A DNA stretch of 64,000 nt from contig CM033395.1 in assembly GCA_019426215.1 (NCBI GenBank), positions 17,226,569 to 17,290,568 on the forward strand, read 5' to 3'. The notes beneath the pieces were generated by a model, which saw only the letters and a list, made by a program, of their open reading frames with translations, did no database searches and was not told where the DNA came from. Numbering within the stretch: the stretch's first letter is position 1; every line of letters starts with the position of its first letter. A program made the translations under genes and the position numbers. Source of the DNA: Buddleja alternifolia. Lineage: Eukaryota > Streptophyta > Magnoliopsida > Lamiales > Scrophulariaceae. Below are positions 47,981-60,420 of the stretch, piece by piece.

Positions 47981-49646
47981 TGACACGCTAAAAGCTAACG
48001 TGCTATAATAGCAAGTGCACTAGACGTGTGTAGTAATAAGTGGACAAAAAGTCCGGGTTGTCGAACCACAAGGACTTGAATTCTAGTTAATGATTTTCGA
48101 TAAAAGATAAGACAATTAAAGTAAAGTGCAAGAAAAAGATTAAACAAACGAAGAACCAAAGAGAAACGTACTATAGATTTAATCTCACGTATGATACAAT
48201 GACTAAGGCACATGCTACAACCGAATCTACTCGTCAATATATATGAGCTACTCTTCGAATTATTAGACTCCTATTGCTTTGGTGGAAACTCCTAAATTAA
48301 CTATTACCCGATGTCTCGGCACATAATAATCCTATGATTAATTGACGGTTCTCTAAATATGTCTATCCGAGAATCTAATCAAAAATCACGCATTAACGTT
48401 CTAGAGCTTCCCCGAACGAATCCGGCTAATAACACCCGGGAATCTTTACCTATTTCTAGGGCAATCCCTCATTTGTTTCAGATGATGTGTTAATTCTCTT
48501 GCACCCTAATCTATTTTCTCTCGAACAACTAGATTAGGCAAGATAGCAAGCATATGGTGATCAAACACATGATTGGAATAAAAGCATAGAATTAACACAC
48601 AAAGCAATAGGAGAATTAATACAAAGAGCAACTTCACATATATTGATTCATAAATTTGGCCTTCACATGGCCTTAGTTCTACAATATTAGCCTCTCATCA
48701 AAGCCTTAAGAAAATCTAATACAAACATATACATACTCATGGAAATAAACATGTAAATGCAAATAATTAAAACTCCCTCAATTGATTGATGATGGATCTT
48801 TGCTCTTCAACTTCAATCCTTAACTCCTCTCTCTTTGTTCCCCTCCAAAAGTGATCAAGAATGGTGATCAATGACGATGAGTGAAAAGTGATGGCCAAAA
48901 TGCCTTTCTCTCTCCCCTCCTCCCAGATGTCTCGGTCAATTGTGCTCAAAAATGCCTTAAGAAGACCACACAAATCAGCTCCTAGTGTGTGTCCCCCCTA
49001 GTGTGTCCTCCACTACTCTTAAAGTGAGCAGTATAAAATTCCCTAAAGTAGATCTATTAAGAAACATACTTATGACATCCCTCTCATACATGTGATGACC
49101 TCTTGGCTTTAAATGTTCCATTCCCCCATCAAATGATGATCTTTTGGCTGAAAAGAATCTCAATTCGGGTGTGGACACGCCCAGGCGTGGCATTACGGCG
49201 CTTGGGCGCGGGATTCAGAATGCTGAAATTAAATGCAATGTATCCTGCGCAGCAATCGTATTTCATTCATAACTTTCTCCACGAAACTCCGATTTGGATG
49301 ATTCAAGTCCTCGTTTGAAGCTAACACATAGTTCTACAACATTGTAGAAGGTAACTTCATCCAATTCGGCCTCTAAACATACGGAAATAGCGCTCGAACG
49401 TGGAAAGTGGTGTAGATACGGCGCCCGGGCGTGGGCAAGATGGCGCCTAGGCGTAGGGGTGCGTAGCAATTTGGCCTAAACTTGTTTTATACGTCATTTT
49501 TCATCCCGTTCTTTGATTGTATCCATTTAAGACCTGAAATCACTTAATGCACGAATTAAACGTACATGTGGCAAGAATCAAGCGATAAATGAACCTAAGA
49601 CATAAACGCAAAGGGGCTTAAAAACACGTAAAAATGCCTCTTATCA
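47981..49646 (-). repeat. 5' LTR of Athila copy 2
   Basis: 1,666 bp, nearly identical to the LTR at 36569-38234. It carries the same four U3 palindromes (about 49180, 49200, 49421 and 49443). Confidence 0.96.
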
Positions 49647-49732
49647 ACTCGTTTTGTAGTGTGGATGGGATATGAGGGGATAGGATTGACTAGAGGGGAT
49701 TACACTGTTCATGATAGTATTGGACAATTCAA

Positions 49733-50210
49733 GGACTTTTTTAAAAAATAATATAATTTTAAATAAAAATTATATATATAATACACAAAAAATTATATAT
49801 CTAGAAATAGCATGATACGCCATTGGTAATGGCGTACCCACTTGGGATACGCCATTATCAATGGCGTACCCCTTAAAAAAAAATTCTTTTTTCATTTTCG
49901 GTTTAATTTTTTTTTAATTTGCACCTGGGTACGCCATTACTAATGGCGTACCTAGTCAAATTTAATGTGACTGGATACGCCATTAGTAATGGCGTACCCA
50001 GTCATAGAGAAATTGACTGGGTACGCCATTACTAATGGCGTACCCACTAATACGTAAAAAAAAATAAAAAAATTGTCTCTTCTCTCTTCTTCCTCTCTCT
50101 TTCTCTTTTCTCTTCTTCATCTCTTCCTCGCTCACACACTGCAATCAAATCTCATCTCCCACATTCTTCCTCTCATTTTCAAGCATTTTATTCCTAAATT
50201 ACAAGGTAAT
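49733..50210. repeat. Left terminal inverted repeat of the MULE with five hairpin palindromes
   Basis: The GCCATTACTAATGGC-type palindrome, with flanking TAC/GTA, occurs at about 49814, 49846, 49928, 49974 and 50020. A pyrimidine-rich stretch (50076-50180) follows and is also mirrored at the right end. Confidence 0.88.
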
Positions 50211-50733
50211 TTTTTTAATTCTATGTTATTATTTTATAGAATACATTTTTTGAGTTAGTTAATTATTTTAATTTAGAGTTTATGGTTTAAATGTTTATGA
50301 TTTCTATCAATTTAAACCCTAGTTTTCAATTTTAATTGTGAATCAAATTATGGCCTAAATTAGTTTAAATTTTAGTCTTTGAGTTTATGGTTTATATATA
50401 TTGTTATTGTATTCTAATTTTAGGTGTAAATTATTTTAGGTATAATATCAAATTTAGAGTTTAGGTTATGAACTTTGATTTAATTTTGTAGTTTTTATTT
50501 TGTACTTAGATTTCGTTTTTTTGTATAATTTTGGACCCCAATTTCAAATGTAGGTGTTTTTAGGGTTTGAACTTTGATATAATATTTTAGGTACAATTTA
50601 TAATTTTTTAGGTATAATTTTGAGTTGTAATATCGAATTTAGTGTTTATAAATGATATTTTTAGATTTTTTAAATGTGTCTGAATATAATTTATGTTTTC
50701 GAACTATAAATTGATAATTTATATTTTGCACAA

Positions 50734-52290
50734 ATGTCGAGGCAGAACTTAGTTGATGTTTGTATATTTTTGGATGGACAAATAATTGAAGATTCGAACT
50801 ATATGTTGAGTTATAGCATTCCAGCAACAACTTACATGAGAATACCCCGTTCAATCAAATTTGTTGAATTGTTGAATAAGGTATATGAGAGTACATGAAT
50901 TAATCCGAATCAATTCTTGTTGAAAGTATCTTCGAAGTACTCATTTGAAGATAGAAATTTGCTTAGGCAGAGAGCAATGGAGGTCAAAAACGATGATGAT
51001 TTAATTTTTTTTCTTGGATTCTTATACTGGTGTTAGTATAATGGATCTTTATATTCAATAAGAGCCAATACAATCTTAGGGTCGATTCACATTGCTGTTA
51101 ACACAAGTGAATTCGTATCAGCCAAACCAATCCTTACCATTTTATACACAACCAATATTACCGAATTTAAATGTCGGTAGTTATCCGAATCAAGATGTGT
51201 ATGCAGGTAATTTGTATTTTTATATTTACTTTGTATCATCGTATTTTTTAATAAATGTTATAATTGTGTAAATTTTTTTATAAGAAATTTTATTTGTATC
51301 ATTTTCTTATAGTTTTTCTTTGTTATGATTGCCTTTTTAGGATGTTCTACATCGGGTAATGCATTTGGAGGTGTTGAAAATGTACCAAATTTCCCTTTGG
51401 CGACTCATGGTTCAGGGAGTTATTCAAATCCGGATGTAGAAGAAGGTAATAATGAATCATCTACACCTTTGCATAATTTTAGTGTCCTATTTTGTCTTAT
51501 TCTTTATCATTGCATTCTATCAACATGTATTATGACAAATATCTTCGCCTGATTTCAATTTTTTGTACATGTAGGTCTGTCTACACACAGTCATCATGAG
51601 TTTGGGCATTTTGAGGAAGCCAACTACAATGCTCATTTTTCTCATCATGGAGGGGCGAGTAGTTCGATACCACCTCAAAATGATCAGTTTGAGGATGACA
51701 ACGACAGTTCTTGTCGAAATTCGCTTGATGGGCATTGAGACTCGGACTTCGATGAAGAAATCAACAACGAACCGACTTATGAGAAAAATGTTGAGGAAGA
51801 TGTTCCTCGAACAGGGAATCAACCACAACTTCTTCGTGTGCTCCCATTCTACTCCACATCATATGAAGAATTACAAGGAGACTCATTAGATCGACCAAGT
51901 GAAGCAAGTGATATGACTTATGATTATCAGATAGGTAATCTTGGTTTGAGATTGACATTTCATAACAAAGAAAGCTTGCAAAGAGTAGTGAAAGACTACC
52001 ACATAAAACATGAAAAACTAGAGTTTACAGTGGAAATCAGTAACCCGACAACTTATGTTGTTGTATGAAAACACAAAGGCGAAATAGAAGGGTGCAATTT
52101 TAGACTTTGAGCTCATTTTAGCAAGAAAATACATTTTTGGGAGATATCGAAGTATAGAGGGCCACATGAATGTATGTTCGAAAATGTAGCATCAAACCAC
52201 CATAATTTGGACATGAACCTGATTGCCAACCTGAAAATACTAACTCAGACCTATGGCTTGCCTAATCCGTCAGCACACTAGGATCTACAG
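50734..52290 (+). pseudogene. MuDR-type transposase, N-terminal part only
   Basis: The frame begins MSRQNLVDVCIFLDGQIIED and continues as an Ubl-like N-terminal region (FVELLNKVYEST, then INPNQFLLKVSSKYSFEDRN). A serine- and histidine-rich linker and acidic region follow (51573-51790), then the MuDR DNA-binding type domain (LGLRLTFHNKESLQRVVKDY, EISKYRGPHECMFENVASNH, about 51940-52200). At least four in-frame stops are TGA at positions where Arg or Trp would be expected. The DDE catalytic core and SWIM zinc finger that should follow are absent. Introns probably lie near 51209-51340 and 51450-51572. Confidence 0.82.
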
Positions 52291-52629
52291 GCCCATATAT
52301 AGCACGATTTGCCATCCTGCATTTATAAAGTATAGCAAGTACAATTAGAATACAATGAATTAATTAGATCATTATCCACTATTCTAAACACTAAAAATTC
52401 AAATTTATACCCAAATTATATTGTATCAAAGTTCAATAATCAACACTAAAAATTTGACTAAATTAATAAACACTTAAAAATTAAACATAAAAATTATAAT
52501 TTTATATGTGTATTCAAGAATTAATACCTAAACTTTATATGTGTATTCAAGAATTAACACTAAATACTAAATTATAAGTAAATATTATACATACAAATTT
52601 GAAAGTGTGGAATACCAAATAAATTCAAA

Positions 52630-53110
52630 TTAGTACCTAAATATTTTATTAAAATTCTAACTAAAATTTTACTACAAAAATTCTAACTAAAATTTTACTA
52701 CAAAAATTCTAAATTATACTACTCAAAATTTTAACTAAAATTCTACTACAAAAATTCGAAAATAATACCCTAAAATTCAAAATTCTACCATAAAACTCGA
52801 AATTCTACCCTAAAATTGAAACATAAACCCTAAAATTCAAAATTCTACCAAAAAATTCGAAATTCTACCCTAAAATTGAAACATAAAGACTAAAATACAA
52901 ATTCTACCACAAAATTCAAAATTCTACCCTAAAATTGAAACATTAACCCTAAAATTCGAAATTCTACCATAAAATTCGAAATTCTACCCTAAAATTGAAA
53001 ATTTTACCATAAAATTCAAAATTCTACCCTAAAATTGAAACGTAAACCTTAAAATCCGAACTTCTACACTAGAATTAACCAATAAACCCTAAAATCCTAA
53101 AATTCAACAA
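52630..53110. repeat. AT-rich minisatellite inside the MULE
   Basis: Imperfect tandem units of about 55-60 bp with the core AAATTCTACCCTAAAATTGA and CATAAACCCTAAAATTC. They are related to sequence near the left inverted repeat (50280-50600) on the opposite strand, which suggests growth of inverted-repeat-derived DNA. 52291-52629 is AT-rich with no gene. Confidence 0.8.
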
Positions 53111-53214
53111 CAATCATAAGTATAAAGTTTAGGGATAATTACTAAATTAAACAACAATCACAAATTCTAAATAAATCATAAAAATTATATCTAAATTCAT
53201 AAGTATAAAACTAC

Positions 53215-53682
53215 AAATTAAATTAAAATAGATAATTACCTCAAATTAAAAAAAGGAAGAGAAATTTGAAAGAAAGGAGGATTTCGGGCTTTGTGTTGTT
53301 GAATTTTTGTTGTAAGAAGGAAGAAGAAATGAAGAGGATGGTGATGGTGTCCGATTGCAGTGAGGAAGAAAGAAACGTGAGGAGAGAGAAGAGAGAAAGA
53401 GGGAGGAAGAAGGAAAAGAGAAAGAGGGGAATTTTTTTATTTTTTTAGAATGTATCTGGGTGCGCCATTACTAATGGCGTACCCAGGTATAAATTAAAAA
53501 AAAAATTTATAAACCAAATTTTTTTAAAAATTCTTTTTTTAAGGGATACGCCATTGATAGTGGCATATCCCAGGTGGGTACGCCATTACCAATGGCGTAT
53601 CATGCTATTTCTGAAGATATAATTTTTTGTGTATTATATATAAATTTTTTATTTAAAACTATATTATTTTTTAAAAAAGTCC
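53215..53682. repeat. Right terminal inverted repeat of the MULE with three hairpin palindromes
   Basis: The reverse complement matches the left repeat, including the purine-rich mirror (53270-53430). Palindromes lie at about 53459, 53545 and 53577, some with point changes. Confidence 0.88.
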
Positions 53683-53692
53683 GACAATTCAA

Positions 53693-56447
53693 TCACTTGT
53701 TTTGTACACACAAATTATCCTTGGAATTTTATGGATCACCAGCATAAAACAGATGATACTACCCCGGATTGTGTGATATTACTTTTTTGCCCATGCTTTA
53801 AAAGGTCAATATTTTCCAAAATTTTGGTCATTCGCCCATGTTCAGTAACTGCTAAAAAGCCCTAACCCCATTTATCCTTCAACGAATTTCAATCTGCCAT
53901 GAATTTGACACCTCGTCCAGATGTACAATGGTATAGCGTATGTTGTTTTAGCAAATCTAATGTAAGAACCAAACAAAATGGTTTCTAGTTTATGGTATTT
54001 TTTCTATTCTTTCGATCCGTGACATTATAAAAGTTATTTTTGAATGCAGCTAAATTTTATTTGTTCATCCAGATAATGTAATCCTTGGCGGATATAAGAA
54101 ATTGATCTCCCGGTAGTGTTCGTATTCAAATTACCAAATAGGTGCATAGTTAGATCTTCAATGTCCCTCAGCCCAAATGTTTTGTAGACTATTTTTTTTT
54201 TTTTAAATTTGTTAATGGTGGGATTCTGTTGGTTTCCATATTGTCATTTGGGTGTGTTTATGGCGTGGGTTTGTGGCTTGAACAAAGCATGAACATGACA
54301 TTGTGGTGTTAGTACGTTGGACTTGAATTGTTTATGGTTATGTTAACTTTAATTTGCATTTCTGTGCGCGTAATTTGGTCGTTGTTAACCCGTGTTGGTA
54401 GTTATCTCGATTGGCCCTCCGAATAACCCCCTTGCCTGATGTAAACATTTTTTTCGCCAGACATAACTTAGTATTGTGCACTTGATTTTGGGATATTACA
54501 ACCAAATGTGTAAACATGTTTTAAATTTGTAAACATGTTTTATGTTTTGACGTTATTAAATCATGGATTATAATCCTAATTGACTATCACTTAGCAAATT
54601 TTGTAATTACACGCTCTGTGATCCTATCTTATGTTTTAGTCCATTGAGTTCTTTAATGACTCTGCCATCTATCCATTTCTGAAGCATGATTTTTTCCTAA
54701 CTCATGTTAGCTGGAGGCAATATATGCATGTTTGTACATTGTGATATACACTATCTTGCACATTGATATTGAGAAGATTTTTACTTGACATGATACATAC
54801 AAATTAAAGCAAGTTTTTCCAAACAGATAAGATGTACAATTATTTTGGGATACTCTTTTTATTGTGATAAGCAATGTCACACTATATTATCTACTAGGGT
54901 ATTTAGCCTATTTACATTTCAGTTTATGTAATATTCAGTTGGTTGAATACCAAGTTTATACTTGGCACCAAATGTTATTGTTAATATGTGTCCTTAACAC
55001 ATATTGTGCATTTAGCAAGTACCAAGTGAATCTTAATGAAATCATGTCATAATACCGCATGTATACTTTGCAACTAAACTAACAGTGATTTGATTATGAG
55101 CCTTTTAGATGCATATACCCACATCAACTCTGCAACTTGTGATCTTTATATACTTGTTTTTCATGTTAATCCTGTATTATTTTATGGGGGATAGTTTGTT
55201 TATCATCGAGTGTATCACTGAATTGTTGGCATCATTTTTCATTCACAACAAAATTACAAAACATGTTTAGTGAATATATTTTATACATTATAACCTAGAA
55301 TTGCAATATGGCTGGTTTTTTTTTTTTTTTTTTTTACACATTATCTGTACAAATGAAATCATATAATGTTTGATATTTTGGTATTTGTAGTGTATCTGAA
55401 AACTACAATTACTTTGAAAAATTGGGATCAATAAATGTTGCGAAAAAGTTTGAATTACTGTTGTAGCTGAGGGGTACTCATTAAATTTGAAACGAGCTTG
55501 GCATGTACTTTTTGTATTTGAATATATGAATGTATATTGTATGCATGGCTAATCCATGGGTTTTTGTTTGTGGTGGACAATATTGTCATGTTCATTTTCC
55601 ATGCAGCCCTATATCACATAATAATCGGTTTCATTATCTTTGCTCATTTTGGCATACTGCCCCACCACACATGAAGGCAGTTTGTGTTCATATATATTTT
55701 GTTTGGTCATTCATACTCTATCATATTATAATTGCATAAGCTATGTGATTGTTTCACTTTATAATGTGTAATATTATTTGTCCGTACACTAGCTTAAGTG
55801 AATATGCTATACGATGTGCATGTCAAATGTGTTATTGCAATTTGCAGCAATGGGTGTTGCATGTTCATCTGTGAGCATTCCAATCATATGATGAGATGAA
55901 TGCAGTATTTAGGTTTAATTCATTTATATGTGTACTCTATATAATTGATTTAATTGTTTTCCTTCCATCCATACATGTTTTAAATCATATTGGTTTTTAC
56001 TAATTGTGGTTAATCTCCATATCTAAATGATGTGACCCTAATCTCTATTTGTGCAGATATGGATCTATTTTGTATGTGTGTTTATGCATTTGCAATCATA
56101 TCAAATAGATTTATTCAGCTTGTATCACATCATTTTATATGCAATCATTTCTCCAAGGACCTTTTGGAGCCATAACATGTCAACTTACCAGCCAAATCAG
56201 CCAACTTTTTCTTCAGTTATGAAGATTGTAAAATAGTATTGACATAACACTTTTGATCAAGACTTGCAATGGTTAATATCCAACCACCAAATCCAATTGT
56301 ACCCTTTTTTTTGTTTTATTATATTAGCTATTTTAACCATTCAACAAACCTAAATCTTCTACAAATTCTCTCTCCATTAATTCAAAAGTAGAATCCTCCC
56401 TTCAAAGAAGCTCTTACATACATTCCTTCATCTTACTGAAAGTTCCA
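53693..56447. other. AT-rich intergenic DNA
   Basis: No gene or clear repeat was recognised apart from a poly(T) run (about 55317-55335). Short open frames are not supported by any known domain. Confidence 0.5.
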
Positions 56448-57246
56448 ATGGCTGCTATATATATCCCTGCACAATCTGAATATCATTATGATGATTTGTG
56501 GACCGAGTCCATTGACAAAAAGTTTGTCCAGCTATTGGTTGATGAATCAGTTGCTGGAAGTTATCATGTGGGAGTCGACAACTCTATGACTTTAGAAGTA
56601 AATCAGTGGATCATCAACAATGAGTTTCAGGTGGACTTCACCATGGAGCAAATTAAGGGAAGAGTGAAAATGCTGCAAAAAAGGTTTAGAGTGTTTGATT
56701 GGTTGGTGCATTTAGATGGTGTTCACTATGATATCAAAACAAACAAGGTGACTGGTTTCCCATATTTCTGGAACCACATATCCAAGGTACGCTATCCTTC
56801 TTCAAGCTTTTGATTTGTAGAATTTATGATAATTTCACTTGTATCCTATATAACTAACTAATGAAAACTTGTTGTTTTAATTACATGCCGAAGCTTTCGC
56901 ATATGCTTATATGACAATGGGAGATCCTAACTGGGTTGATTTGTGCTCCATTTTTGGTTGAGATGATACCCCTGTTGAATTCTTTCCAATTAAAGAAACT
57001 GAAGTTATTCATATTTCGTCAAATCATTCAGATGATTATACAGACCTGTTGGGAAATTATGATTCCCCTGTAATTGACCTGACATCTGATACTTCTAGCC
57101 TAGACAGCGCGTTCTGGAGGGAGCTCACGGGTAACCATGACTCAGCAACGGGCAGTGATGCACCAACCATTTCTGATCCACTTGAAGCTGCCAACCATGA
57201 TTATGGTAGTTCTTCTATGTCCAACTCACCGAAAACATTTGGTTGA
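56448..57246 (+). pseudogene. Myb/SANT-like DNA-binding protein (Harbinger-associated type), interrupted
   Basis: Exon 1 (56448 to about 56789) encodes a Myb/SANT-like domain (DLWTESIDKKFVQLLVDE, FTMEQIKGRVKMLQKRFRVF, GFPYFWNHISK). The continuation from about 56893 (AFAYAYMTMGDPNWVDLCSI, then DDTPVEFF) matches the second part of this family and runs to TGA at 57244. An in-frame TGA lies at about 56959, inside the family block. Proteins of this type are either Harbinger ORF1 partners that guide the transposase or domesticated relatives. No transposase was recognised beside it; the nearest is at 30583. It is either a decayed element part or a pseudogenised host gene. Confidence 0.75.
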
Positions 57247-58697
57247 TTTCTTGGTGTTACCATAACCCATTTTGTTTTAGTATTATGCTTAATTTTAATT
57301 TGTTTAAGTGTTATTAGTTGCAAAACTACCTAAGGTCTCTATACCGTATATTTTTTATGTATGATTTAGTTGCGTTTCCCTGTTCGTGTTGGTTGATTGT
57401 GCAATTGCACCCTCAATGTTAGGACTGTTGTTGTGTTTATCTAGCTTGACCTTGTCACATTTTTCTTCTATTATGAATGTTTGGTTTCAGAAGGAATGAC
57501 CTTCTGTACTTATGACATGCTGTTTCCCATTATTAATATCAATGAAAATCCATGTCTATTACATAAATTAAGTTTTAATTTTATGTTATTGCATTTTTAT
57601 TTTATGTTATTGTAGTAATAATTAAGAACCGCAAAGTCCATTATCTGTTGGATCAAACTTAAAATTGAGGGCCCGAGTTTTGGTTAAAAATTATCATTTG
57701 ATTCACTGGAATTTTACGAACTAGCAAAATAAGTAATGGAACTTTGTGTTTAACCTTCTATAACTTGTACTTCAAATTTAGTAATGGGACTTACGTTTAA
57801 CAGACAAAAAATTGCAGTTGAATATGTATATTTTAATGTCCCTAAACCAACCATTTTGTTTCAAGATTGTGTAAAATTTTTGGTGACTTTGCATAATTCT
57901 AATTTTTCGTAATATTGAAATACCCGGTTTGTCTAATATAACCAAATATTAATTACGACCAACTATTGATTAAATATCTGTTCCATGTTAGTGATGTACC
58001 TCCAAATTGGGTTTGCAATTCAAATCAATATCATTGCTAATGGGGAATCTTTTAATATTCTCTGCAAACACTACTACTAAAGACATGTGAATAATATTGC
58101 TTTGGTTCTTGTGCACCCCTTACAATCATAGTTTTTTTTTAATGGAACTGTGCAATCAAAGTTGAATTGTCATGTATGTTATATAGTGACAATCATATAT
58201 ATAATGCTGACCTTTTTATTATACACAATAATTATGCAATACCTCTTTTTCGTGTTACTTACTACTCGTATATAACCAATACAAAACATCGTCTACGTTA
58301 ATTTAAAATATAGATTAGTTTCACTTATACCTTCCGAACATGTTACGAATACTTGTTTTTGATTTTTTTTTCTTGAACCTTATAATACACGTACTTTATG
58401 GAACTAGTATTTTACTTGATGAATAATACATTCTATTCGATGTCAAATTATATTTGGTATGACTCAAATAGAAATATATTAATACAGCAAATAATGAATT
58501 TAGAATAATAGTACTAAGAAATTTGTAGAACATTTATTATTGTCTACTAGAAACTAATACTAAGGAACAAAAAAATTAGATAGATTTACTTCAGATTGGT
58601 TTAGCTTACACGAATCATATCTTCTGAATTATAATTCAAATAAACATCTCAAAATACTGCTTTACCGAACACATAGGAAGATAATTGTCATGCCTAC
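57247..58697. other. AT-rich intergenic DNA
   Basis: Nothing recognisable beyond the 3' flanks of the Myb/SANT pseudogene and the minus-strand B3 gene. Confidence 0.5.
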
Positions 58698-60386
58698 TCA
58701 TTTCACAATAGTAACAACCATTGTTACAATGGCATCCTTCTCCCCTACAATGTGAAAATGGCACGTGACCCCTTTCTTGATTTTGTTTGCTTTTGCAAAA
58801 TCCCACCAGTCGCTACCCAGAGCACGTAATGGATTATATTTGGTACTCCTACTAATCCACTTCAGATCAACATCCCACTTTTTATTTTGATCACTTGGTA
58901 ACGTTAGCTGTGCTGTTGATTTAACTTGTAGTGCAACAATGTTGTTTGCTTCACCTGGTATGGTCTACGAGAAGATTGAAGAAGTAAATAGTATTACTGT
59001 ATTACACCTATTAGTATGCCTTCAAACACACGATTGTTAGCTTACCACTCTACGTAGATGGCGAATATGGTAGTCATATGCACTTGTAGCTGGTATTTGA
59101 ACCTTGAAATTTCTCCAATGTGATGTGTCAATCAAATAAGGCTCAACAACTATGTCCACGTTCACATTTTGGCATGAGTTGCACTCACGCTCACGTATTG
59201 GATGAACTACCCACTTCTGAATATTAACCAACATGAAATACACAATAAACATCTTAATTTGCAACACCAAACGTAACATGAATTGACATGAATGTTTTGG
59301 ATCTAATTATGTAAATATAAATTGTACCAATCAGCACATTTACCTGTCGATAAAATGTGATTGCCCTACCTAAAGTTGTGTGTGGTACATGAAGAATCAA
59401 ACACATCAACAATGAAATGCATGAATCCTTGATGTGCGAAAACCAGAAAACAACGGTTGACCAGCTGATGATTGTTTTTGAACAATTCCCACGCGGGCTC
59501 ATTGAAATATAACCCAAACTTCCCTCTTTCCACACCAATATCAAACTTGCCCAATGAGGTTTCTAATGTCACTTGGTCTCCCACTTGTATACATCTCCTA
59601 TGAACCAATATTGGTGGGATTCTCTGCATGAGGTTTGTCAATAATTCTGTCAAATTAATCGATGTTGTGTAAATGTAGTACGGTGATAAATAAAAGATGC
59701 TTGATATTTACCGGAGGCCCTATCCAATCGGCAAGCATAATGTGAATAAAGTCTCGATCGTCATACTTTGGAGGTGGAATTTGAAACTATAGTCCCCCCT
59801 TTTCAGTGTGGATTTAGTTGCTATATTCCTCGTGTTCCTCGCGAGCTATACAATATTGATTAATTAATTAATTATACTATATAACAACAACAAATGTTCT
59901 ATTTAAATCGGTAAAGTCGAAGTAATTATGAAATACCTTCTATCTTAACATGTACCATGTTGCATGAACTTGCGGTTAACGAGTGGTCGATTACCTTAAC
60001 CGTAAAACATTTTTGAGTTTCGTGTTTGAACATGAAAAAATACACTTCTTTGAGGTGGTGAGTACGAATGAAGAGTACCCACTCGGTTCCACGAATCACC
60101 AGCTTTGTTTTTTGTTTATGCAGGCTAAAAACAAATTTGATTAAAATAGACTGAACTGTAATTTGTTGTCCATGACGTAATCCACTAGTTTTTACAAACA
60201 TCTCAGGTAGTGCATGTGAACCGATAAAACTGTAATTCAGTGTCCTTATATGAACACAATCAACTATGGTACACTTAAAACCATTGTTATTCTAGTTTTA
60301 TAAAACAAAAATTAAGATAAATGAAATACATTACCAACTACTCTTCCCAACCGAGTACCAGAGGTTTGAAAAAATGCACAAATCCG
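58698..60386 (-). CDS. Three-domain B3 (REM-like) protein, possibly intact
   Basis: Probable exons on the minus strand: a start exon near 60386-60335, then 60229-59937, 59786-59712, 59646-59370, 59220-59046 and 58964-58698. B3-1 includes LPEMFVKTSGLRHGQQITVQ and EWVLFIRTHHLKEVYFFMFK. B3-2 includes RIPPILVHRRCIQVGDQVTL and LFKNNHQLVNRCFLVFAHQ. B3-3 includes FKVQIPATSAYDYHIRHLRR and GSDWWDFAKANKIKKGVTCH, ending MVVTIVK and TGA at 58698-58700. Each domain is split by an intron right after its first strand. I saw no stop inside the later exons, but the phase of the first two junctions is uncertain. REM B3 proteins are plant nuclear DNA-binding factors. It faces the B3 pseudogene at 63048. Confidence 0.7.
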
Positions 60387-60420
60387 CATTTGTGAATCTC
60401 CATTTGCAACTGTAATGAGT

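Larger units (their letters stand above)
36569..49646 (-). mobile_element. Complete Athila-like Ty3/gypsy retrotransposon (copy 2), 13,078 bp
   Basis: This is a full-length element on the minus strand: 5' LTR 47981-49646, primer binding site 47957-47974, gag-pol, post-pol ORF, polypurine tract and 3' LTR 36569-38234. Perfect target duplications ACTCG flank it (36564-36568 and 49647-49651). The two LTRs are both 1,666 bp and I count about ten differences between them by eye, which implies a recent insertion. pol has one frameshift and the post-pol ORF has a frameshift and a stop, so it is probably not autonomous now. Confidence 0.96.
49733..53682. mobile_element. MULE (Mutator-like element) with long inverted repeats, transposase-defective
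   Basis: The ends are inverted repeats starting GGACTTTTTTAAAAAATAAT and staying similar for about 450-500 bp. A perfect 10-bp duplication GACAATTCAA flanks it (49723-49732 and 53683-53692), slightly longer than the typical 9 bp. Inside are the N-terminal part of a MuDR-type transposase (plus strand) and an AT-rich minisatellite. The catalytic MULE domain is missing, so it is non-autonomous. Confidence 0.92.

Noticed and set aside
49814..50045. Evenly similar palindromic repeats resembling a CRISPR array
   Set aside because: They lie in MULE inverted repeats of a plant genome, have irregular spacing and no cas genes.
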